Below, piece by piece: positions 34,222-43,144 of a stretch of DNA of 64,000 nucleotides. Numbering within the stretch: the first letter of the stretch is position 1; every line of letters begins with the position of its first letter. Under the pieces are notes generated by a model, which was not told the DNA's origin, made no database searches, and saw only the letters and a program-made list of their open reading frames with translations. This DNA comes from JANXAZ01 sp964504655 (GTDB taxonomy: Bacteria > Pseudomonadota > Alphaproteobacteria > Geminicoccales > Geminicoccaceae). Position numbers and translations under genes: made by a program. The stretch is from assembly GCA_964504655.1 (NCBI GenBank), contig CAZDFD010000004.1:1-64000 (forward strand). The letters are read 5' to 3'.

Positions 34222-35457
34222 ATGCAGCGTCGCACCATCCTCGCCGGTGCCGCGGCCAGCGCCGGCGCGAGCCTCCTGCCGCGGCGGGCCCGGGCCGCGA
34301 CCACGATCCAGCTCTGGCACGTCTTCAACCTCGAGACCGAAGTCTACATGCGCGAGGGCGTCAAGTCGTTCAACGCCGCGCGCAGCGACGCCCGGATCGA
34401 GGAGCGGATCATCCCGTTCGCGCAGTACCGGACCGAGCTCGTGCGCGCGATCGCCACGGGCGACACGCCCGACATCTGCTGCATCGACAATCCCGACACG
34501 GCGAGCTTCGCCTCGCAGGGCGCGCTCGCCGATCTGTCCAAGCGGATCGCCGCGTCCGGCAACATCTCCAAGGACAAGTACCTGCCGGGGCCGTGGTCGA
34601 CCGTGCAGTGGCGCGGCGGGATCTTCGGCGTGCCGCGCGACAGCAACACGATCGCGGTCTACCACAACAAGGAGATGCTCGAGGCGGCCGGGCTCGACCC
34701 GGCGAACCCGCCCGGCACCTGGGCCGATCTGGCGGCCGCCGCGCAGAAGCTGACCTCGGCCGATCGGCGCGTCTTCGGGCTCCTGTTCTCGGCCCGCCAG
34801 GCCGAGGACTCGACCTTCCAGTGGCTGCCCTTCCTCTGGCAGAACGGCGGCAACATCGACCGGCTCGACGCGCCCGAGGCGGTCGAGGCGCTCGACTACT
34901 GGGTCTCGTTCATCAAGGCCGAGACCACGAGCCCGGACGTCTTGACGATCAACCAGTCGGAGTGCGTCAACCGGTTCATCGCCGGCAACGCGGCCATGGC
35001 GATCTCGGGTCCCTGGGACACCCCGCGGGTGCACGCCAACGCCAAGTTCCGCTGGGGTGTCGGGCTCATGCCGGTCAACGCCAAGAACATCCGCGCCTCC
35101 GCACTCGGCGGGTGGAACTGGTGCGTGCCGGCCGCCTCCAAGAACCCGGATCTCGCCTGGGACGTGATCCAGTGGATGATCCGCCCCGAGCAGATCGCCA
35201 ATGCCTGGAAGTCGGGACGGCTGCCGCCCCGGACCGACATCGAGATCAAGGACCCGCTCTATCCCGAGGCGTTCAAGACCTACGCCGAGCAGATGAAGAG
35301 CGCGCGCGCCCGCGGGCCGCATCCGGAGTGGCCGGCGATCTCGCGCTCGATCCAGCTCGCCATCCAGAAGGCGATGACCCGCCAGACGGCTGCCGCCGAG
35401 GCCTTGAAGGTGGCGGCGACCGAGGTCGGCCAGATCCTGGCCAAGACGCCGCTCTGA
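34222..35457 (+). CDS. Carbohydrate ABC transporter substrate-binding protein
   Basis: A 411-residue family-1 solute-binding protein with a Tat-like signal (MQRRTILAGAAASAGASLLP, cut after ARA). The mature part starts TTIQLWHVFNLETEVYM and shows FNAARSDARIEERIIPF, TPDICCIDNPD, AISGPWDTPRVH and the C-terminal helix typical of sugar-binding proteins. It starts a six-gene set of binding protein, two permeases, Gfo/Idh and ThuA, with 1- or 4-base overlaps between several genes. Confidence 0.92.
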   Translation: MQRRTILAGAAASAGASLLPRRARAATTIQLWHVFNLETEVYMREGVKSFNAARSDARIEERIIPFAQYRTELVRAIATGDTPDICCIDNPDTASFASQGALADLSKRIAASGNISKDKYLPGPWSTVQWRGGIFGVPRDSNTIAVYHNKEMLEAAGLDPANPPGTWADLAAAAQKLTSADRRVFGLLFSARQAEDSTFQWLPFLWQNGGNIDRLDAPEAVEALDYWVSFIKAETTSPDVLTINQSECVNRFIAGNAAMAISGPWDTPRVHANAKFRWGVGLMPVNAKNIRASALGGWNWCVPAASKNPDLAWDVIQWMIRPEQIANAWKSGRLPPRTDIEIKDPLYPEAFKTYAEQMKSARARGPHPEWPAISRSIQLAIQKAMTRQTAAAEALKVAATEVGQILAKTPL

Positions 35458-36365
35458 TGGCCGAGGCGTCGGCGCGCGACCGGCTGGCCGATTCGCGCGC
35501 CGTCTACGGTCTCCTGGTCGCAGCCGCGCTGGCCTTCCTCCTGGCCTTCGTCGGCTACCCCGTCGTCTACAACCTGCTCATGAGCTTCCAGGAGGTGACG
35601 ATCGGGACGATGGCCCGGTTCGACCGGCCCTGGGCGGGTGGCGCCAACTTCGCTGCCGTCCTCGGGGATCCGCTGTTCCCGCTGGTGCTCAGGAACTCGC
35701 TCCTCTTCACGGTCGCCTGCGTGGTCGCCCAGGTGGCGCTCGGCTTCGCGCTCGCCCTGTTCTTCGACCTCCGCTTCCCGGGCGCCGCCTGGTTCCGCGG
35801 CATCATCCTCGCGGGCTGGATCCTGCCGCTCCTCGTCGTGGGTGCCATCTTCAAGTGGCTCTATGCGACCAATGGCGGGCTCATCAACGAGGCGCTGCTC
35901 GCCGCCGGGCTCGTCGCCCGCCCCGTGAACTGGCTCTCCAGCCCCGATCTGTCGCTCTTGTCGATCGTCGTCGCCAACATCTGGTACGGGGCGCCGTTCG
36001 CCATGATCCTCTTGGCGGCCGGGCTCGCCGGCCTGCCGGCCGAGCTCTACGAGGCCGCCCACCTCGACGGCGCCGGACCCTGGCAGCGCTTCCTCCACGT
36101 CACCCTGCCGCTCATGCAGCCGACGCTGTTGGCGGTCCTCACGCTCTGCACGATCTACACGCTCAGGGCCTTCGATCTCCTGTTCTCGATGACCGGCGGC
36201 GGACCCGCCTTCTCGAGTACGACCCTGCCGCTCTGGTCGTTCGTGTTCTCCTTCCAGCAGTTCGACTTCGGCAAGGGTGCCGCGATCGCCACGCTGATGT
36301 TCGCGGTCGTGATCGTCGCCGGCTCGCTCTACATCCGCTCGCTGCGGACCGAGTTCCGGGTCTGA
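35457..36365 (+). CDS. Carbohydrate ABC transporter permease (MalF-type)
   Basis: A 302-residue permease with about six membrane helices. The EAA loop is YEAAHLDGAGPWQRFLHVTLP. The ATG shares one base with the previous TGA (TGATG), showing translational coupling. Confidence 0.92.
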   Translation: MAEASARDRLADSRAVYGLLVAAALAFLLAFVGYPVVYNLLMSFQEVTIGTMARFDRPWAGGANFAAVLGDPLFPLVLRNSLLFTVACVVAQVALGFALALFFDLRFPGAAWFRGIILAGWILPLLVVGAIFKWLYATNGGLINEALLAAGLVARPVNWLSSPDLSLLSIVVANIWYGAPFAMILLAAGLAGLPAELYEAAHLDGAGPWQRFLHVTLPLMQPTLLAVLTLCTIYTLRAFDLLFSMTGGGPAFSSTTLPLWSFVFSFQQFDFGKGAAIATLMFAVVIVAGSLYIRSLRTEFRV

Positions 36366-37192
36366 TGCGCGTCGGAGGCAGCGCGCGGTGGCTGTGCACG
36401 GCCCTGGGTGCCCTGATCGCGCTCGCCTACCTGTTCCCGCTCTATTGGACCTACGCCTCCTCGCTCAAGGGCCCGGCCGAGCTGTTCGTGAGCCCGCCCA
36501 CGCTCTGGCCGCGGGAGCCCGACCTCGCCGGCTACCGCTGGATCTTCACGCGCGAGAACATCCCCCGCTACCTCTTGAACAGCTTCCTGATCTCGGGTGC
36601 GGTGACGGCCCTCACGCTCGCGCTCGCGGTCACCTGCGCCTGGGGCATGGCGCGGCTGCGCTCGCGCTGGATCGAGGTGGCGCTCCTCGCGGTCATGCTC
36701 TCCCAGGTCCTGCCGCCGGCACTCCTCGCGACGCCGATGTTCATCCTGTTCCGCCAGGCCGGCCTCGTGAACACCCAGAGTGCCGTCGTGCTCGCGATCG
36801 TCACGAAGACCCTGCCGTTCGCGATCGTGGTGCTCCGGACCAGCTTCATCCAGGTGCCGGGCGAGCTCGAGGAGGCCGCCCGGGTCGACGGCTGCACCCG
36901 GCTCTCGGCGATCTGGCGGGTCGTCCTGCCGGTGGCGCGGACCGGCATCCTGGTCGCGGGCGTCCTCGTGTTCCTCCTGGCCTATGGCGACTTCGTCTAT
37001 CCGTTGACGCTCCTCAACCGGCCGGCGCTGCAGCCGGCCACGGTGGGCCTGTTCTCGTTCATCGGCGCGGAGTACTCGGACTGGAACAACATCATGGCGT
37101 TCGCCTGCGTGTTCATCACGCCGGCGATCGTGCTCTTCGTCCTCTTGCAGCGGCAGATCGTGGCCGGCCTCACCGCCGGTGCCCTCAAGTGA
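36365..37192 (+). CDS. Carbohydrate ABC transporter permease (MalG-type)
   Basis: A 275-residue permease with about six helices. LFPLYWTYASSLKGPAELF is the MalG-like N-terminal pattern and EEAARVDGCTRLSAIWRVVLP the EAA loop. It overlaps the previous stop in TGATG. As with the first importer, no ATPase gene is present nearby. Confidence 0.92.
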   Translation: MRVGGSARWLCTALGALIALAYLFPLYWTYASSLKGPAELFVSPPTLWPREPDLAGYRWIFTRENIPRYLLNSFLISGAVTALTLALAVTCAWGMARLRSRWIEVALLAVMLSQVLPPALLATPMFILFRQAGLVNTQSAVVLAIVTKTLPFAIVVLRTSFIQVPGELEEAARVDGCTRLSAIWRVVLPVARTGILVAGVLVFLLAYGDFVYPLTLLNRPALQPATVGLFSFIGAEYSDWNNIMAFACVFITPAIVLFVLLQRQIVAGLTAGALK

Positions 37193-37208
37193 CCGCCGGG
37201 GGAGGCCC

Positions 37209-38291
37209 ATGGACCGCATCCGTCTGATCCAGGTGGGGCTCGGATTCTGGGGCTCGAACTGGGCCGAGGAGATCCTCCCGACCGTGCCCCTGGTCGAGGT
37301 GGTGGCGCAGGTCGACCCCGACCCGGCGGCGCGGGCACGGATCCGCGACCGCCTGGGCGTGCCGGAGAGCCGCCTGTTCGCCTCGCTCGCGCAGGCGCGC
37401 GCCGCGGTGCCGGCGGATGCCGTGCTCGCCTCGCTGCCGACCCGCCTGCACGCCGCGGTCTGCCGCGAGGCGCTCGAGGCCGGCTTGCACGTGCTGACCG
37501 AGAAGCCCTTCGCCGCCACCCTGGCCGAGGCCGTGGCCCTCGTGGCGCTCGCCCGCGACCGCGGCCGCGTGCTCGCGGTGAGCCAGAACTACCGCTACTT
37601 TCCGGCCGCCCGGAAGGCCGCCGAACTCGTGGCCGGGCGGGCGCTGGGCGAGCCCCTCGCGGTCGCGATCGACTTCCGCCGCGACGCGATCGCCCAGCCG
37701 CACCGCTATCTCGACATCCCCGATCCGCTCCTGGCCGACATGGCGATCCACCATTGGGACCTGTTGCGCATGGTGCTCGGCCGCGAGCCGGTCGCGGCGA
37801 TCGCCTCGAGCTGGAACCCCAAGGGCAGCCCGTTCCGCCACGATGCCTCCGGCGCGGCGCTGATCGCGCTCGAGGGCGGGCTCGTGGCGAGCTGGCGCGG
37901 CAGCTGGCTCTCGCGCGGCCCGGTCACCCCCTGGGCCGGCGCCTGGGTGATCGAATGCGAGGACGGGCAGATCGAGTGGACCTGCCGCGGCGATGCCGGG
38001 GCGCGCCTCTCGGCCGACCGGCTGGCGATCCGCCGGCGCGGCCGGGAGCCCGAGCCCGTGCCCCTCGAGCCCCTGGAGTTCGCCGATCGCGCCGGGACGA
38101 CCGCGGCCTTCGCCCGCGCGATCACCACCGGCCGACCGCCGCCGGCCTTCCCGAGCGGCGCCGACAATCTCGCGAGCCTCGCGCTCGTCGAGGCCGTGGT
38201 CCGCTCCGCCGGCCGCGGCGGCGCGCGGGTCGAGGTGCGCGAACTCCTGGCCGCGGCCGGTGCAACCCCCGTCCTCGAGGAACGCCCATGA
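37209..38291 (+). CDS. Gfo/Idh/MocA-family oxidoreductase
   Basis: A 360-residue oxidoreductase. VGLGFWGSNW is the nucleotide-binding loop, TEKPFA the EKP motif with the conserved Lys, and DMAIHHWDLLRMVLG carries the His of the active site. GGGGGAGG precedes the ATG at 37209. It is only distantly similar to the Gfo/Idh protein of the divergent operon. ThuA follows with an ATGA overlap, a common pairing in disaccharide oxidation via 3-keto intermediates. Confidence 0.9.
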   Translation: MDRIRLIQVGLGFWGSNWAEEILPTVPLVEVVAQVDPDPAARARIRDRLGVPESRLFASLAQARAAVPADAVLASLPTRLHAAVCREALEAGLHVLTEKPFAATLAEAVALVALARDRGRVLAVSQNYRYFPAARKAAELVAGRALGEPLAVAIDFRRDAIAQPHRYLDIPDPLLADMAIHHWDLLRMVLGREPVAAIASSWNPKGSPFRHDASGAALIALEGGLVASWRGSWLSRGPVTPWAGAWVIECEDGQIEWTCRGDAGARLSADRLAIRRRGREPEPVPLEPLEFADRAGTTAAFARAITTGRPPPAFPSGADNLASLALVEAVVRSAGRGGARVEVRELLAAAGATPVLEERP

Positions 38292-39013
38292 CCGTCCGCG
38301 TCACGCTCTGGAACGAATTCTGGCACGAGCGGCACAATCCCGAGGTCCAGAAGGTCTACCCCGAGGGCATCCACGAGGTGCTCGCCCCGGCCCTGCGCGG
38401 GCACGGGCTCGAGGTGCGCACGGCGACCCTGGAGGAGCCCGAGCACGGCCTCGACGAGGCGGCGCTCGCCGCCACCGACGTGCTCGTCTGGTGGGGTCAC
38501 AAGCAGCACGACGCGGTGGCCGATGCCGTGGTCGAGCGGGTCGCCGCCCGGGTGCACGCCGGCATGGGCCTCGTGGTCCTCCATTCCGGCCATTTCTCCA
38601 AGATCTTCCGCCGGCTCATGGGCACGCCCTGCACGGTCAACTGGCGGGTCGCCACCGACACCGAGCGGATGTGGGTCGTCAAGCCCGAGCATCCGATCTG
38701 CGCCGGTCTCGGCCGCTATCTCGAGATCCCGCGCGAGGAGATGTACGGCGAGGTCTTCGAGGTTCCCGAGCCCGAGGAGGTCTTGATGATCTCCTGGTTC
38801 ACCGGGGGCGAGGTGTTCCGCTCGGCGCTCACCTGGACCCGCGGCCGCGGCCGGGTGTTCTACTTCCGGCCGGGCCACGAGACCTATCCGACCTACCGCA
38901 ACGCGCTGGTCCAGCGGGTCATCGCCCAGGGCTGCCGCTGGGCGGCGCCGTCCGGCCCGGTCGGCGCGCCGCCGCAGAACCAGCGCCGCGAGCCGATCGA
39001 GCGGCTGCCCTGA
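38288..39013 (+). CDS. thuA: ThuA-family protein
   Basis: A 241-residue protein with the glutamine-amidotransferase-like fold of ThuA, known from trehalose and related disaccharide use. Motifs are LVWWGHKQHD, VVLHSGHFSK and VFYFRPGHETYPTY. The start overlaps the stop of Gfo/Idh as ATGA. With the importer and two Gfo/Idh enzymes it suggests uptake and oxidation of a disaccharide or glycoside. The gene converges on the HupE-like gene with a 12-base gap. Confidence 0.9.
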   Translation: MTVRVTLWNEFWHERHNPEVQKVYPEGIHEVLAPALRGHGLEVRTATLEEPEHGLDEAALAATDVLVWWGHKQHDAVADAVVERVAARVHAGMGLVVLHSGHFSKIFRRLMGTPCTVNWRVATDTERMWVVKPEHPICAGLGRYLEIPREEMYGEVFEVPEPEEVLMISWFTGGEVFRSALTWTRGRGRVFYFRPGHETYPTYRNALVQRVIAQGCRWAAPSGPVGAPPQNQRREPIERLP

Positions 39014-39025
39014 GGCGCTGCGGGC

Positions 39026-40120
39026 TCAAAGCACCGTCCGCTCGGCGAGCCACCAGAGGCCGAGCGCGCCGAGCGCCGCGGAGAGCGTGTGGACGAGTGC
39101 CGGCGGCCGGCCGACCCGGCCGTCGGGCCCCGGCCAGAGCCGGTCGACCGCCCAGAGCGTCGGCATCGTCACGGCCACGATCGCGAGCTGGCCGACCTCG
39201 ACCCCGAGGTTGAAGGCGAGGAGCGCCGTGGCGAGCGCGTCCTCCGGCAGCCCGTATTCCTGCAGCACGCTCGCGAAGCCCAGACCGTGCACGAGGCCGA
39301 GCAGCAGGGTGACCTTCCAGCGCCCGTCGACGTCGCGGGAGAGGAAGTTCTCGACCGCCACCCAGACCACGGTCAGCGCCACCAGCGGGTCGACCAGCGC
39401 CATCGGCACCCGGACGAGGTCGAGCACCCCGAGCGTGAGCGTGACCGAGTGCGCCACCGTGAAGGCGGTGACCACCTTGACCACCGACAGGAGCCGGCTC
39501 GCCCAGAGCAGAAGGCCCAGGAGGAACGCCAGATGGTCGGCGCCGGCCAGGATGTGCTCGATGCCGGCGAGGCAGTAGGCGCGGGCGACGGCGAGCGGAT
39601 CGCGGGCGGCCCCGAGCGGCGCCCGCTCGGCGCCGTCGCGCAGCACGAGATCGACCATGTCGTCGCCGCGGAAGACCCGCACATGCTGCACGTAGCGCGG
39701 ATCCTGCCCGGCCAGGAGCCGGCTCGAGAGCTCGAGCCGGCCGTGGCGCTCGCCGCAGCCGAAGCTGGTCTGGACGTGGACGACATGGCCCTGGCTCGAG
39801 ATCGTCGGTGCCGCGGCCGGGCAGACGGCGCCGTCGGCGCGCAGCACGAGCCGGTCGGCGAGGTAGGTCGTGAGCCGCTCGCGCAGCTCGGCCTGCGCGG
39901 CTGCGGGCACCTCGCCCGCGTCCCGATCGTAGAAGCGCCAGCCGAGCGCCACCTCGACGTCCTCGGCCGCCAGCGCCAGCACGAGCCGGGTGCCGGTCGC
40001 CTCCGGCGTGACCTCGGTGAGGCTCATGCCGAGCGGATGGGCCGAAGCCGGGTCCGGCAGGGCGAGCCGGAGGAGCCCGACCAGTGGCACGATCAGCGCG
40101 GCGCGGGGGACGAACGGCAC
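39026..40120 (-). CDS. HupE/UreJ-like membrane protein
   Basis: A 364-residue protein. A signal peptide (LIVPLVGLLRLALPDPASA, then HPLG) leads into a periplasmic domain of about 150 residues, then a C-terminal block of six or seven helices with the family motif IEHILAGADHLAFLLGLLL and FTVAHSVTLTLG, LLLGLVHGLGFASVL. His and Asp residues in these motifs resemble nickel/cobalt transporters. I chose GTG at 40120 because it gives a normal signal peptide; the Shine-Dalgarno is weak, and a TTG at 40180 would add 20 residues. No hydrogenase or urease gene is near, so metal transport is only a family inference. Confidence 0.8.
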   Translation of the reverse strand: MPFVPRAALIVPLVGLLRLALPDPASAHPLGMSLTEVTPEATGTRLVLALAAEDVEVALGWRFYDRDAGEVPAAAQAELRERLTTYLADRLVLRADGAVCPAAAPTISSQGHVVHVQTSFGCGERHGRLELSSRLLAGQDPRYVQHVRVFRGDDMVDLVLRDGAERAPLGAARDPLAVARAYCLAGIEHILAGADHLAFLLGLLLWASRLLSVVKVVTAFTVAHSVTLTLGVLDLVRVPMALVDPLVALTVVWVAVENFLSRDVDGRWKVTLLLGLVHGLGFASVLQEYGLPEDALATALLAFNLGVEVGQLAIVAVTMPTLWAVDRLWPGPDGRVGRPPALVHTLSAALGALGLWWLAERTVL

Positions 40121-40309
40121 CTTCGGGCCTGGCCAGCATCGGGCGAGTGCGTGGATGGGCGGGGCCGTCGCGGGCGTCAAGCCGTGGCCCGGAGGTGCTC
40201 GCGCATGCGTCGCGGCCGGGGCTGCGGCGAGCGCGCGACGATTGACCGCAACCCGATGCCGCTCCTATCGTCGCCCGCGACGAAATGCGCCGATCGGGGA
40301 GGGGCGCCG

Positions 40310-40864
40310 TTGCGGTTCGGATGGGCGCGAGGCGGCGGGCTCGTGCTGGCGGGCGGGGTGCTCGGTGCGCTCCTGGCCGGCGGTCTCGCGAGCTATGCCG
40401 GGCGGCCCGGCGGCGGCGCCACGCCGGTTCCGCCGGCCGAGACGCCGGCCGTGCTCCTGCCCGCCATGAGCGCCGAGGAGGAGCGGCTCGCGGCCGCGCT
40501 CCGGCCGATCCACGACCAGGTCAAGCTGGCGGCGCTCCGGGTGACCTTCGCCGGCATCCATTTCGCGAGCGAGGCGCCCGACGCCGAGCGGCTGCGGGCC
40601 GAGGTCGAGCCGGCGATCGCCACGCTCGAGCAGGCCGTCCTGGCGATCGACGCGCTCGCCGGGGCGGGACATCTCGATCCGCTGCGCGAGCGCTATCGGC
40701 GGGCGGTCGGGCTCTACCGCGAGGCGGCGCTGGCGATCCTCGAGGGGGCGCCGGCCGGTGACGGGGCACGGCTGCTCGAGGCCCAGCGGCTGTCGGTCGG
40801 GGCCTCCGAGGAGACGCTCAGGATCGGCGACCGGCTGTGGCCGGCGGAATACAAGCCACATTGA
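40310..40864 (+). CDS. Membrane-anchored hypothetical protein
   Basis: A 184-residue protein with one N-terminal membrane segment (GGGLVLAGGVLGALLAGGLA), a Pro-rich linker and a helical domain facing the periplasm (LRPIHDQVKLAALRVTFAGI, EVEPAIATLEQAVLAI). TTG at 40310 is chosen because GGGGAGGGG lies 6-7 bases upstream; ATG at 40256 is an alternative without a ribosome-binding site. I do not recognise the family. It is followed by the metallo-hydrolase after 74 bases and may be cotranscribed with it. Confidence 0.65.
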   Translation: MRFGWARGGGLVLAGGVLGALLAGGLASYAGRPGGGATPVPPAETPAVLLPAMSAEEERLAAALRPIHDQVKLAALRVTFAGIHFASEAPDAERLRAEVEPAIATLEQAVLAIDALAGAGHLDPLRERYRRAVGLYREAALAILEGAPAGDGARLLEAQRLSVGASEETLRIGDRLWPAEYKPH

Positions 40865-40938
40865 GGGACGCGCCGCCCGGAGACCGGGCGACCGGGGTGC
40901 GGCCAGTCGGGTCGCACGGCGGAAGGGGAGGTGGAACG

Positions 40939-41922
40939 ATGCGCAAGCTGTTGGCAACCGTGGCGGCGGGGATCGCGCTCGGCGCGCTCGGCGGCGGGGT
41001 CGTCCGGGCTCAGGACCAGGTCTGCTCGGTCTGGCTGGTCGAGAGCTCGCGCTTCATGAACGTGCCGTTCGGCGCCTTCATGCCCGACCGCGCCTTCGTG
41101 CCCGGCAGCACGAGCCCGATGAACAACATCAACACCGTCGACCTGCCGGTCAACATCGGCGTGATCAAGTGCGGCAGCGACCTCATCCTCTACGATGCGG
41201 GCTGGAAGCAGCAGGACTATCTGAAGATGACCGGTTCGGCGCACTGGGCGGCGCTGCCGGAGCAGCTGAAGCTCCTCGGCTTCGAGGCCGGCCAGGTCAC
41301 GAAGATCGTGATCGGCCACGGCCACTGGGACCATGCCGGGCAGCTCAGCGACTTCCCGAACGCGATGCTCTACGTGCAGAAGGAGGAGCTTCGCGGCATC
41401 GAGTGGGCGCTCAACTACCCGCATCCCAAGATCCGTGCGGTGAACACCGACCCGGGCGGCTGCGCCCGCTCGCCGGCCTGCGGCTACACCCCCCTGACGC
41501 TCGACGAGATCTACGGCAAGGTGCTGCGCGGCAAGGCGGTGATCGTCGACGGCGAGGCCGAGATCGCACCCGGGGTGCGGATCCATCCGGCGTTCCGGGC
41601 GCACACCGCCGGATCGCAGCTGCTCGAGGTTCCGACCAGCATCGGCAAGCTCGTGTTCGGCTCGGACGCCTACTCGTCCTGGGAGGCCATCCGCGACTGG
41701 ATGATCGCCAACCCGCAGCAGACCGACACGGTCCAGCAGTTCCTGGCCTACGAGAAGTGCTACCGGATCACCGGCGGCTACCAGAACTGCGTCGCCGCGC
41801 ACGAGCCCCTGTCCTACACGGACAAGTATCCCCTGACCAAGAACTCCTGGGTCGGGATCAACGGCTCGCGGATGGCCGAGGTCGCGCTGGCGCCCGGTGA
41901 GAAGTCGCGCAAGCCGAACTGA
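40939..41922 (+). CDS. Secreted metallo-beta-lactamase-fold hydrolase (lactonase-like)
   Basis: A 327-residue protein with a signal peptide ending in VVRAQ. The zinc motif H-x-H-x-D-H is present as HGHWDH (127-132), followed by a metal Asp in VFGSDAYSSW and a His in HPAFRAHTAGSQ. The order resembles AttM/AiiA-type N-acyl-homoserine lactonases and related lactonases, but secretion suggests another substrate. GGGGAGGTGG precedes the ATG. Several Cys residues (CARSPACG, CYRITGGYQNC) would form disulfides in the periplasm. Two beta-propeller genes follow. Confidence 0.85.
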   Translation: MRKLLATVAAGIALGALGGGVVRAQDQVCSVWLVESSRFMNVPFGAFMPDRAFVPGSTSPMNNINTVDLPVNIGVIKCGSDLILYDAGWKQQDYLKMTGSAHWAALPEQLKLLGFEAGQVTKIVIGHGHWDHAGQLSDFPNAMLYVQKEELRGIEWALNYPHPKIRAVNTDPGGCARSPACGYTPLTLDEIYGKVLRGKAVIVDGEAEIAPGVRIHPAFRAHTAGSQLLEVPTSIGKLVFGSDAYSSWEAIRDWMIANPQQTDTVQQFLAYEKCYRITGGYQNCVAAHEPLSYTDKYPLTKNSWVGINGSRMAEVALAPGEKSRKPN

Positions 41923-42004
41923 GCGGCGCGACGACCGGCGGGGGACCCTTCCCCCGCCGGCGTCGTCCGCCGACCGGGGCGGCGGACGGCGGGCTTGGCC
42001 GGTC

Positions 42005-43144
42005 GTGCGGCTGGCGGTGCTCCTGCTCGCGCTCGCCGCCCCGGCCGTGGCCCACGACGGCACCAGCTACGGCGGCGTCTATCGCTCGCGCGATCTGGGC
42101 GCCTCCTGGCTCGCCATCGACGTCGGGCTGTTCCTGCGCTCGGCGATCGCGCTCGCGGTCGACCCGGCCGACCCCGCGCGTCTCCTGCTCGGCACCGACA
42201 TCGGCCTGCTCGAGACCCGCAATGGCGGCCGGCAATGGCTGCGCGCGGCGGACGGCCCGAGCCAGGGCCCGGTCACCGCGGTGGCCTTCGCCCGCCGGGG
42301 CGGGCTCGCGGTGGCAGCGGATCCGGGCGGGGTGCACCGGCTCGGCGAGGCCGGCTGGCAGCCGGCCCGGGCGCCGGCCGCGGCGCTGCCGGTCCGTGCC
42401 CTGCTCGCCGGCGCCGCGCCCGGACGTTTCTACCTGCTCGGCCGCGCCCGGCTGTTCCGCAGCGAGGACGGCGGCCGCAGCTTCGCGCGGGTCGCGGACG
42501 ACCTGCCGAGCACCGCCCGGATCCAGTCGGTGGCACTGCTGGCCCGCCCCGAGGAGCGGCTCCTGGCCGTGATCGACGGCCGGCTGCACACGAGCGACGA
42601 CGGCGGCCGCCGGTGGGTCGCGCGACCGACCCCGACGGCGCTCGACCTCGTCGAGGCCGATCCCTGGGTCGAGGATCGCGTCTGGGTCGCCGGCGGCGAC
42701 CGGGTGCTCGTGAGCGACGATCGCGGCCTGAACTTCCGGCCGGCCGGCCGGCCGCTGCCCGACCCGCAGACGCCGGTGCGCGGCATCGCAGCCGATCCGG
42801 CGGCGCGGATCCTGCTCGTCTCGAGCCATCGCGGCCTGTACCGCAGCGAGGATGGCGGCGAGCGCTGGCTGGCCCAGGAGGGCAACCTGCCGGCACACCA
42901 GGAGTCCGGGCCGCTGGCGCGCGATCCGGGCGACCCGGGCACGGTGCTCGTCGCCTACTCGCTGCAGCCCTATGGCGAGATCTGGCGGGACGCCGTGGCC
43001 GCCGCCGACCGGCTGGCGGGCCCGCGGCCCTGGCGCACGGTGGCGCTCGCCGGCGGCGGGCTCGGTGCGCTCGCCGGCGTGGCACTGGGCCTGGCGCTCC
43101 TGCGGCGCGCCCGCCGGCCCGACGCGACCCGGGCGGCCGGGTGA
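42005..43144 (+). CDS. BNR/Ycf48-like beta-propeller protein with C-terminal anchor
   Basis: A 379-residue protein. It has an N-terminal signal peptide (VVRLAVLLLALAAPAVAHDG), repeated Asp-box motifs (SRDLGASW, RSEDGGRSF, TSDDGGRRW, SDDRGLNF, RSEDGGERW) and a C-terminal membrane helix (LAGGGLGALAGVALGLALL) followed by Arg residues, so it is anchored with the propeller in the periplasm. GTG at 42005 gives the normal signal; a longer start at 41897 would overlap the hydrolase gene. Role unknown; photosystem-assembly relatives (Ycf48) share only the fold. Confidence 0.75.
   Translation: MRLAVLLLALAAPAVAHDGTSYGGVYRSRDLGASWLAIDVGLFLRSAIALAVDPADPARLLLGTDIGLLETRNGGRQWLRAADGPSQGPVTAVAFARRGGLAVAADPGGVHRLGEAGWQPARAPAAALPVRALLAGAAPGRFYLLGRARLFRSEDGGRSFARVADDLPSTARIQSVALLARPEERLLAVIDGRLHTSDDGGRRWVARPTPTALDLVEADPWVEDRVWVAGGDRVLVSDDRGLNFRPAGRPLPDPQTPVRGIAADPAARILLVSSHRGLYRSEDGGERWLAQEGNLPAHQESGPLARDPGDPGTVLVAYSLQPYGEIWRDAVAAADRLAGPRPWRTVALAGGGLGALAGVALGLALLRRARRPDATRAAG

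Noticed and set aside
40256..40309. ATG at 40256 as start of the anchored hypothetical protein
   Set aside because: It has no ribosome-binding site, whereas TTG at 40310 follows GGGGAGGGG at ideal spacing and gives a normal membrane anchor.
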